From Paenibacillus eucommiae (GTDB lineage Bacteria > Bacillota > Bacilli > Paenibacillales > NBRC-103111): a stretch of DNA of 64,000 nucleotides. The notes under the pieces are model-generated. The model was not told the DNA's origin. It worked only from the letters and a program-made list of their open reading frames with translations, and did not search any database. Below, one piece after another: positions 57,892 to 64,000 of this stretch. The position numbers were made by a program, and so were the translations under genes. Position 1 is the first letter of the stretch. Every line of letters starts with the position of its first letter. The stretch lies in the NCBI RefSeq assembly GCF_017874215.1, contig NZ_JAGGLB010000001.1:248001-312000 (forward strand). The letters are read 5' to 3'.

Positions 57892-57936
57892 AAAAACCAA
57901 AGTCCCAGGAACCCCCCAGGAGCCCTGGAACTTCGG
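57892..57936 (-). terminator. Terminator or attenuator between lipoprotein and ATPase genes
   Basis: On the minus strand, CCGAAGTTCCAGG and CCTGGGACTTTGG (57897-57936, 13 pairs allowing two G-U) are followed by TTTTT (57892-57896). It lies inside the operon, so it probably lets the abundant binding lipoprotein be made in excess over the permease genes. Confidence 0.75.
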
Positions 57937-57968
57937 ATGAACACCATAAAGCTTGATTCGTTATTTAT

Positions 57969-59396
57969 TTACTTGTCTGCAGCTTTGGAAATTTTCTCAT
58001 CTAGAATTTGCGCTTCTGCAATGCTGGCATTTGCTTGTTGAATAGCAGCCGGGAAGTAATCGAATGCACTTATTTCGTCCTGATAGCCTTTATTTCCAAA
58101 GTCTTGCACAGCACGATCAATGAAATTTCCACCGACCATACCGTAAGTTGGATCATAGAGGACATTCTTCTGCGCGTAGTTCATAGCCTCTTTATTTAAT
58201 TTGGAATAAGCTTCAACATTGTTGAAATAAGCTACCAGCTCTGCATCGTCCGTGTTAGGGAAGGACCCTCCAATATCATACAAAATCTTTTGGCCTTCCT
58301 TTGAAGCTGCCCAGAAGCTCATTAATTTCCAAGCTTCTTCTTTATGCTTGCTGGCTTTTCCCATGAACATTCCGCTATTCCAGGCAAAGCTTACTTGCTT
58401 GGCAGTACCTTTAGGTGCAGGCGCAACATCCCAATCAAATTTCAAGCTGGCATTGTAGCCTGGAATGACTGGAGTTACAATAGATTGAAATAAAGCTTGC
58501 CCTGAAGACCATAAATCACCTGAAAGTCCAGCATCCTTAAGGCCTTTGTCATTTAACAACGAACCGTCTTTTGTCATCAGGTCTTGATACCACTGGAAAT
58601 CATTCAGCAGATCCGGGTTAGTTCCATCCAATGTTGATTTGCTTAAGTCTTCCGTTAATCCGAACAAATTCGGAGCGTGGCCATTGGCAACCGCCATAGT
58701 CATCGGAACGAAGCTGAACCACCAGCTAAAGTTTGAAAAACCATAATGCCTGTCAGCTACACTAGTCGCCTTTTTAGCCATAGCTTTCATATCCTCATAA
58801 GTCCAATCATTCTTCGGAGCTTCCATACCGTATTGCTTCAATAAATCTTTATTATAAAAGATCATATGCAGGTCATTCCCTCGTGATAAACCATATTGTT
58901 TGCCATGGCTTTGGAACGTTTCAAGAATGCCTGGTTTGAATGGATACGCTTTGAAATCAGCATCCTTTTCTATAAATGGAGTCAAGTCTTCCACATAGTT
59001 CTGCGATAAAACCTCCCACATTGTAGGGTTCCAGAATATATCAATGGGCTCACCAGCGGCAATATATTCTTGGAGCGTTTTTGGTCCTTGTCCATAAATA
59101 GTCTCAACAGTGATCCAAGGATATTTCGCAGTGAAAGCATTCAATATTTTGGTGAAATTCTCGTTATCTGGCGGAATCGCCCACAAGAATCTTAATTTTA
59201 CCGGCTCATGTTTGCTGTCATCTGGTGCAGGAGTAGTATCATTCTTTACTTCTGCTGCTGGAGTAGACCCACTAGACGCTGATGGGCTTGGACTTGCCGT
59301 ATCTCCCCCACAAGCTGCCGTCACTAATGCCATTATTAACAATGTACTAAGCATAACCATTTTCTTTATCCCCAAAAAATATGTATTCCTCTTCAC
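57969..59396 (-). CDS. Sugar-binding lipoprotein (locus 3)
   Basis: A 475-residue family 1 solute-binding lipoprotein. The GTG at 59396 has the strong ribosome site AAGGAGGAG 7-9 bases upstream. Signal peptide with lipobox VTAAC (Cys about 29), a Ser/Pro/Ala linker, then LRFLWAIPPDNENFTKIL, VETIYGQGPKTLQEYIAAG, DIFWNPTMWEV. It is the first transporter gene of locus 3, about 250 bases after the receiver-less regulator, with direct repeats upstream. Confidence 0.9.
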   Translation of the reverse strand: MKRNTYFLGIKKMVMLSTLLIMALVTAACGGDTASPSPSASSGSTPAAEVKNDTTPAPDDSKHEPVKLRFLWAIPPDNENFTKILNAFTAKYPWITVETIYGQGPKTLQEYIAAGEPIDIFWNPTMWEVLSQNYVEDLTPFIEKDADFKAYPFKPGILETFQSHGKQYGLSRGNDLHMIFYNKDLLKQYGMEAPKNDWTYEDMKAMAKKATSVADRHYGFSNFSWWFSFVPMTMAVANGHAPNLFGLTEDLSKSTLDGTNPDLLNDFQWYQDLMTKDGSLLNDKGLKDAGLSGDLWSSGQALFQSIVTPVIPGYNASLKFDWDVAPAPKGTAKQVSFAWNSGMFMGKASKHKEEAWKLMSFWAASKEGQKILYDIGGSFPNTDDAELVAYFNNVEAYSKLNKEAMNYAQKNVLYDPTYGMVGGNFIDRAVQDFGNKGYQDEISAFDYFPAAIQQANASIAEAQILDEKISKAADK

Positions 59397-59515
59397 AAAA
59401 ATCTCCTCCTTTTAAAATTAGTTACTGCCTAACCCCTTGCTCAAAGCCAAAACCAACTGAACTGCTTGCAACCTGCCATAGCTCCAAATACTTTGTATCA
59501 CCACCTTTACTATGG

Positions 59516-59561
59516 AGCAGTACCTTACAATGAAGCAGTACCTTTACACTGAAGCAGTACC
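59516..59561. repeat. Three direct repeats upstream of the locus 3 lipoprotein
   Basis: AGCAGTACC occurs at 59516, 59534 and 59553 (periods 18 and 19), each in a longer similar unit (GAAGCAGTACCTTTACA). The array is 120-165 bases upstream of the lipoprotein start and may be a binding array for an AraC-type regulator. Confidence 0.55.
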
Positions 59562-59607
59562 TGCATCTTCCTTACTTATCAATACCAAATCTATATGGGC
59601 ATTCACT

Positions 59608-59621
59608 TGTAAGCGCGGTCA
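59608..59621. promoter_or_regulatory. Weak cre-like site upstream of locus 3 transporter
   Basis: TGTAAGCGCGGTCA matches 11 of 14 cre positions. It lies in the gap between the regulator gene and the lipoprotein gene. Only a candidate. Confidence 0.25.
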
Positions 59622-59648
59622 ATTCCAAGAGCAAATACATGACCACAC

Positions 59649-60383
59649 TCATCTCAATTTTTCTCTGTATTGGGTAGGCGTGCAGCCAACAAACAGCTTA
59701 AATATTTTTATAAAATACTTGGTATTCTTGTATCCGATGAGCGGAGCAATCTCGTAAACTTTGTATTGTGGTTTTTGAAGAAGTTCCATCGCTTTTTTCA
59801 TGCGCACTTGTATTAAATAATCAGTGAATGTGCATCCTGTTTGTTTCTTGAAGAGCCGACCGAAATAAACCGGGTTCAAAAAGATATGCTCCGCGACTTG
59901 TTCAAGCGAAATATCATCGCTATATTGCTCCAGAATATATTCTTTTGCTTTTTTGATAACGATTGAAGCTGAATTCAGCCTGTAGCTTTCAAAAAAACTC
60001 ACTAGATCGCTAATTATCGTTTGTCCCCAAGTATGAATTTCCTGTAATGATTTCATATTCAGAATAGTGTCATAAGAAAAATGACCGTTGGTAACCGTAT
60101 ATATACCGGTATCCATTTCTTTTAACAAGTGACTAATGACTGAAAATAAATCGATCGTGATATTATGAACGGATTTCAAGCTCATCCGCGAACGCGCGAT
60201 CATGTCCATGATTTCCGAGAATAAGCGACTTAAGTATTCGAAGTTTCCGGCGTTTGCATAAACGGCAAAACGGTTTTGCTGTTTAGCTATCAAAGAATGC
60301 GCGGACCAGTCCCAGTCTACTAAATCAGCCGAGCTTGCTTTTACGTCATTTTTGTCGTCAACAATCAGAAGCAGTTCTATCAT
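59649..60383 (-). CDS. YesN-type response regulator lacking most of its receiver domain
   Basis: A 244-residue protein from the ATG at 60383 (GGAGTGG 6 bases upstream). It opens MIELLLIVDDKNDV, the start of a CheY-like receiver, and reaches VDWDW, where YesN proteins normally continue for about 100 more receiver residues. Instead it goes straight to a linker helix region (AGNFEYLSRLFSEIMDMI) and the AraC HTH pair (about 145-240: ISLEQVAEHIFLNPVYFGRLF, VYEIAPLIGYKNTKYFIKIF). The phosphoacceptor Asp and the Lys region are missing. Normal length is about 500. It may be a constitutive or kinase-independent regulator, or a decayed gene; the frame is intact. Confidence 0.75.
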   Translation of the reverse strand: MIELLLIVDDKNDVKASSADLVDWDWSAHSLIAKQQNRFAVYANAGNFEYLSRLFSEIMDMIARSRMSLKSVHNITIDLFSVISHLLKEMDTGIYTVTNGHFSYDTILNMKSLQEIHTWGQTIISDLVSFFESYRLNSASIVIKKAKEYILEQYSDDISLEQVAEHIFLNPVYFGRLFKKQTGCTFTDYLIQVRMKKAMELLQKPQYKVYEIAPLIGYKNTKYFIKIFKLFVGCTPTQYREKLR

Positions 60384-60398
60384 AAATGACCACTCCAT

Positions 60399-60640
60399 CC
60401 ACGTTTTCTATAATCATACAATGACAGAAATAAACACTAGTCATCGTCATGTACTCCAACGCCGCAACCTGGTGAATCATCACATTTTATCTTCCTCCAG
60501 ATTGTCAATCGTCGTCATCTCAATTTCATAGCTGTGCAAAATTTTTACTAAGTAACCGATTTCTTTTTTTCTCATGCTTAGCTTTGCCACTGCTGTCCTT
60601 CTAGTGATATTTTTATTATGCTGGTTATATCGAAAAGATG
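60399..60640. other. Gene-free stretch upstream of the receiver-less regulator
   Basis: No gene, terminator or clear promoter was recognised. Short open frames here have no ribosome site and no recognisable product. Confidence 0.35.
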
Positions 60641-60648
60641 GAACTGCA

Positions 60649-60718
60649 ACTTCAGAATCGGAACTGTACATTTATACTGCAACTTTTGCATTTCCCTGTA
60701 ATAACTGCATTTTAGTTA
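60649..60718. repeat. 70-bp inverted repeat, left copy
   Basis: A block beginning CTGCAACTTCAGA and ending CTGTAATAACTGCA recurs in inverse orientation at about 63781-63848, aligned without gaps with roughly three quarters of positions identical. It abuts repeat element copy B. The pair encloses the membrane regulator gene 61354-63690. Confidence 0.6.
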
Positions 60719-61070
60719 TGAAAGACACCTCGTGGCGTCCTTTGATGTGTGTGTTCATGGCGTTGGTGCATGACGGAGGGAATGGCTGTGGGCTCCAGCC
60801 GCTGTTAAAGATTTGTTCCCTTGAATGGTAGAGATGAGGAGGTAGGAACAAATCTTTAAAGGCGGACGCTACCGCTCTTCCGCCCACAGCCTTTCCCTCT
60901 CTTTAGCTACAATCGTACGAATCGCACGAACACCAAGCTCAAACGGACAATAGGTTAGAGGGGATTTCCTGGCAGTTGCAGGCTCTAGGGATGAAGAGTG
61001 CCCGCCACCCCGCGCCAATGTGAGCAACTGAGCAGAATCTGCTACTTTAACGATGTTTTTCATCGTTAAA
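60717..61070. repeat. Repeat element copy B (MITE-like), inverted relative to copy A
   Basis: About 355 bp homologous to 9486-9828 in the opposite orientation. The internal perfect 15-bp inverted repeat lies at 60805-60819 and 60845-60859 with a 25-base loop, as in copy A. The far end carries the dispersed palindrome at 61046-61070 (perfect 10-bp arms). A short deletion of about 20 bases near the palindrome distinguishes copy A. No transposase is present. Confidence 0.8.
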
Positions 61071-61120
61071 ACATCAGTTCCCTTCCACATCCTTACTTTA
61101 ACGATGAAAAACATCGTTAA
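61046..61120. repeat. Palindrome cluster 3 (two copies)
   Basis: Copies at 61046-61070 (TTTAACGATG-T5-CATCGTTAAA) and 61098-61120 (TTAACGATG-A5-CATCGTTAA). The second shares its flanks (TTACT before, GTC after) with the copy at 3666-3688, nearly 58 kb away. Confidence 0.85.
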
Positions 61121-61353
61121 GTCAAGCACACGCTCCATTCGGGGGAGACGGGCTGCTACATTTGCTACATCTGCTACGGGATTGCTCTTTCAACCTCCCT
61201 AAAGCCCGACTCATCTTCCAAATCTGGCCCATCTTGCGTCACACTTTACCGCCCTGTACCGCCCCCCTCCGGTGTCACACCGTGCCCCCATTTCTCCCCG
61301 CGTCTGTTACTCCTGTGGACTCCAGCCCTGTTAAAGGATACACTTTTTACAGG
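61121..61353. other. Gene-free stretch with a fragment of the repeat element
   Basis: Pyrimidine-rich non-coding DNA. At about 61313-61336 the sequence TGTGGACTCCAGCC followed by CTGTTAAAGG resembles the start of the internal hairpin of the repeat element (TGTGGGCTCCAGCC...CTGTTAAAG at 60788-60810), suggesting a broken third copy. Confidence 0.4.
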
Positions 61354-63690
61354 TCAAACTCCATCATCTCGAAATTTGTTAGCATATTCCTTAGGTGTTA
61401 CTCCATAGCGACTTTTAAACATTTTGTAAAAATAGGACTCATTCTCATAGCCCACCCGGAAAATGATATCGTACACATTCATTTTGGAATTTTCGAGTAA
61501 AGCTGCCGCTTCCTTCATCCGGACTTCATTGATGTAATCGGCTATAGACATCCCCGTTCCATCCTTAAAGATTTTTGCAAGCCGTCGAGGGTGAAGATTT
61601 AATTTAGTGGCGATAAGATCCGCACTAAGCGTGCTTTCCGTATATGTCAATTGAATCATGTTATATGCGATTTCCAACACAATGCTTTGATTGGAAGGTT
61701 CATCATTTTTACTGCCATTCTCTATCGGACTTAAAATGGAAATTAGTTTTTCAAAGCACTCTTCCAGCGTTTCATAACTTCCTAACGATCGTAACATTTC
61801 TAAGATATCATATCCGACTTCCTGATAGTTCATCTTTCCATTTTGAATCAATGTACTCCTTATGGCGTTTAGAACATGCATGAAAGATAACATCATATTC
61901 TCATAGCTTATATCCTTAAGTTCGGCTTGGATCAAGCTTAATGAATGCTGTATGCCAGACATATTGCCTGTATGTATGTGATCAAGCAAAGCAGTTTCAA
62001 GCTTTTGAGAGTAAGAAGTCTTTCGGCTTTCTTTGTTTGTTTTCAAAAGTTTGGGTGTAATGAAACTGCCATGCCCGAAGAAAAAGCGATAGGATGCATC
62101 GTTAAGCAGCGACTTGTAAGCTCCTGGGATATTCTTGACACCGTGAACAATATCACTAATGGAAACAGTAACGGATAGCTTGTAATATTTCTGCATGAAA
62201 TACTGTGCCTTGTGTACCTCGTCCTCCAACGTTCCTGGCCCGCCCGTTTCAAGACTGCCATACGGAAGAATCAACACAATGTTGTCATCGTACATATCAG
62301 CACCTTCAGCCTGACCTACCTCTGCATATGATTCGGTAAAAACATTTAAGAGAGCATATTTAAATAAATTCCGGTCATTCTGGTTATAGCTCTGCTGGAA
62401 GCGATCATATTCGTCAATTTGAACGAGGCAAAGGCAATAGGCTCCATCATAAAGAAAATTCACTGTATATGCTTGGCATGTTTTTTCGAAAAGCTCTCTG
62501 GAAGACAACCCTTCCCCTGATAACATGTTTTTAATAAAATACTTTTTCATCACAGAATGATAGTTCTGTTTTTCAGCATCATATTTCTTCAGAGTGTTTA
62601 TGGATTCATCATAGTTACTGCTGAGAAATAAAATTTCATCGTTGCCCTGACTTTTGTTGGATATGCCCGTTACTTGCCGAACCAATTTCTCGATTGGATT
62701 GTAAACAATGCCCGATATCAGGATTGAAAAGAATAACGCCACTAAAGTAAAGATAATAAAAATGATCCATAAGAAGATACCTAAGGTATGAAGAGATTGG
62801 TAGACCACAGCGCTAGGGCGTATTTTAAAAATGGTCAGCCCTTGATCCTTCAAATGTAAGTAGGTGATAACATAATCTTGCTTATTCAGCTTTTGCTCAA
62901 AGGACCCTAAATCATCCTGATCCTTTTTAGTTTCGCGGCCATAAGCGACGAGCAACGACTTACGCAAACTCTCATCAGACTCACTGCTATCCAGAAAGCC
63001 GCTAGTGTCGCTATATATATAAACGCTCTCACCAATTTTATGATTAACCATATTGAGTAAATTGATGTTATCTCTAATCCAATTAGCATTTACGTTAATG
63101 GCTACAGCGGAGTCAATCTTCGCAGGATCGCCAGATGCTTGGTAGAGCAAGTAAGTGATGATCGTCTCATTCACCTTTTTATCTCCGAATGTATGATCAA
63201 TTAAGCGGAAAATCGGTTTCATGCGCGGGATCTTCGGATATTCGGCAATCATTTGCTTGAATCCCGCATCATCGTAATACATTTGTATGCCAGCATAATA
63301 ATATTGGCTTTGATATTCATTATAAAACCCAATGGAATGGATAAACGAATTCGAAGCAATAACGGAGCTTGTCACCCGATTCAAACGGTTATAACTATCG
63401 TCATAGTCCAGATTGCCTGTAGAATTCAGTAATGCGGTAGTGTCAGGGTTAACGAACAAATATTTAGCAACATTCTTCACGGTTGAGTCCATTAATTCAA
63501 AATTAAACCGCACTTGATTTAAAACTTGTATATTGCTTTGTGATTCTATTCGAGATATGGTTTTTTTGCCGTATACATATAAAGCGAAGGTTAAAGCGCC
63601 TACTAGAAGAACTGTCACCAAACTAATGGAGAGCACGATACGAAGATAATACTTTTTTCGATAAAAGAAAGATTCTTTGAAAAACTTCAT
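61354..63690 (-). CDS. Membrane-bound AraC-family sensor-regulator of locus 3
   Basis: A 778-residue protein from the ATG at 63690 (GAGGTGG just upstream); the frame open to 63819 adds a tail without a start signal. A basic head precedes membrane segment 1 (about 18-40, IVLSISLVTVLLVGALTFAL). An extracellular Cache-like sensor of about 240 residues follows, then membrane segment 2 (about 290-315), a HAMP-like linker (NPIEKLVRQVTGIS), a middle cytoplasmic domain, and a C-terminal AraC HTH pair (about 675-775: STLSADLIATKLNLHPRRL, VYDIIFRVGYENESYFYKMF). Same class as the regulator at 648-3101. It probably activates locus 3 on sensing an external sugar. Confidence 0.88.
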   Translation of the reverse strand: MKFFKESFFYRKKYYLRIVLSISLVTVLLVGALTFALYVYGKKTISRIESQSNIQVLNQVRFNFELMDSTVKNVAKYLFVNPDTTALLNSTGNLDYDDSYNRLNRVTSSVIASNSFIHSIGFYNEYQSQYYYAGIQMYYDDAGFKQMIAEYPKIPRMKPIFRLIDHTFGDKKVNETIITYLLYQASGDPAKIDSAVAINVNANWIRDNINLLNMVNHKIGESVYIYSDTSGFLDSSESDESLRKSLLVAYGRETKKDQDDLGSFEQKLNKQDYVITYLHLKDQGLTIFKIRPSAVVYQSLHTLGIFLWIIFIIFTLVALFFSILISGIVYNPIEKLVRQVTGISNKSQGNDEILFLSSNYDESINTLKKYDAEKQNYHSVMKKYFIKNMLSGEGLSSRELFEKTCQAYTVNFLYDGAYCLCLVQIDEYDRFQQSYNQNDRNLFKYALLNVFTESYAEVGQAEGADMYDDNIVLILPYGSLETGGPGTLEDEVHKAQYFMQKYYKLSVTVSISDIVHGVKNIPGAYKSLLNDASYRFFFGHGSFITPKLLKTNKESRKTSYSQKLETALLDHIHTGNMSGIQHSLSLIQAELKDISYENMMLSFMHVLNAIRSTLIQNGKMNYQEVGYDILEMLRSLGSYETLEECFEKLISILSPIENGSKNDEPSNQSIVLEIAYNMIQLTYTESTLSADLIATKLNLHPRRLAKIFKDGTGMSIADYINEVRMKEAAALLENSKMNVYDIIFRVGYENESYFYKMFKSRYGVTPKEYANKFRDDGV

Positions 63691-63780
63691 AAGCCACCTC
63701 GATAAATAAAGAAATATGAGAAATATGGTATCCACTATACTCTGAAAATTGGAAATATGTAAAGGAAACATCCGCTTCGT

Positions 63781-63848
63781 GCAATCATTACAGGAGGCTG
63801 CAAAATGTACAGTATACATTTACAGTCCTACGTCTGAAGTTGCAGTCA
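63781..63848. repeat. 70-bp inverted repeat, right copy
   Basis: Inverse copy of 60649-60718 (reads CTGCAACTTCAGACG on the minus strand), roughly 74 percent identical without gaps. It contains the small palindrome AATGTA-CAGTA-TACATT and lies about 100 bases before the membrane regulator start, so it could be an operator. Confidence 0.6.
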
Positions 63849-63883
63849 CACCTATAGACTTGAGGTCGCTGCAAAAGCAAAAT

Positions 63884-63925
63884 GGACAGATACAAACCTG
63901 CAAAAGTGCAAGCTTGTATCTGTCC
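63884..63925. repeat. Perfect 12-bp inverted repeat at the right edge
   Basis: GGACAGATACAA (63884-63895) and TTGTATCTGTCC (63914-63925) around an 18-base loop that itself contains TGCA-AAAG-TGCA. There is only a mixed T-rich tail on either side. It could terminate a gene beyond the right edge or be part of a repeat. Confidence 0.6.
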
Positions 63926-64000
63926 TTGTATGATTACTTTGAATTATTGTATTCTCTATTCTAATAGCTCACATCGTTACTCGGAACCAATCTTCACTTT

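Larger units (their letters stand above)
63691..64000. other. Right-edge non-coding region
   Basis: No gene is supported. It contains the right copy of the 70-bp inverted repeat and a hairpin (separate entries). The upstream promoter of the membrane regulator must lie here, but no clear -35/-10 pair was found. Confidence 0.4.

Noticed and set aside
60480..60671. 63-codon frame upstream of the receiver-less regulator as the missing receiver half
   Set aside because: It shows no receiver motifs and no ribosome site, so it does not represent the lost domain.

Overview
The window looks like a chromosomal segment of a Paenibacillus-type Firmicute (Paenibacillaceae). This rests on content, not on a database match. 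It has S-layer-homology (SLH) anchored giant enzymes, large membrane-bound AraC/YesN-type regulators, LplA/LplB/YtcP-type sugar ABC transporters, AGGAGG ribosome sites with many GTG/TTG starts, and CcpA (cre) and Fur boxes. No rRNA, tRNA, CRISPR, prophage or transposase gene was seen.

Layout. 1-3101 (minus): a membrane AraC-type sensor-regulator followed by a sugar-binding lipoprotein that runs off the left edge. 3174-4037: non-coding DNA with a cluster of short palindromes. 4038-8130 (minus): an iron-response group (MsbA-type ABC half-transporter, siderophore-binding lipoprotein, AraC regulator), each preceded by a Fur-like box. 8327-11362 (plus): an AraC regulator, a roughly 340-bp mobile-looking repeat, and a beta-helix (pectate-lyase-like) protein. 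11602-13635 (minus): a MATE exporter with its TetR repressor and a visible operator. 14061-28928: polysaccharide locus 1, with a divergent AraC gene at 28062, two amidohydrolase-family proteins, a ceramidase-like protein, a sugar-binding lipoprotein, a beta-propeller protein, two permeases, and a heparinase II/III-like SLH enzyme of about 1700 residues. 29088-43547: locus 2, with a divergent AraC gene, a Gfo/Idh/MocA oxidoreductase, a binding lipoprotein, a beta-propeller/permease fusion, a second permease, and a 2440-residue SLH-DUF4838 protein with five C-terminal carbohydrate-binding units, three of them nearly identical. 43808-45271 (plus): a Tat-exported beta-helix protein behind a cre box. 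45369-63690 (minus): locus 3, with a membrane AraC regulator, a response regulator that has lost its receiver domain, a binding lipoprotein, the only sugar-importer ATPase in the window, a 980-residue binding protein with carbohydrate-binding-like domains, two permease pairs, an NHL-propeller/Yip1 membrane protein and a DUF5696 protein, mostly with 4-8 base overlaps.

How it works together (inference): surface-anchored enzymes cut an acidic or complex glycan, binding lipoproteins and permease pairs import the pieces, and MsmX-like ATPase activity is supplied from locus 3 or elsewhere. Each locus has its own AraC-family activator. A beta-propeller accompanies the transporter in all three loci, and in locus 2 it is fused to the permease.

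Two things are least explained by known features. One is a family of eleven short palindromes (arms around TTTAACGATG with a constant A5/T5 loop), confined to intergenic DNA and showing matched changes in both arms. The other is a pair of inverted 340-355 bp repeat elements that carry one such palindrome at one end and a perfect 15-bp hairpin inside.
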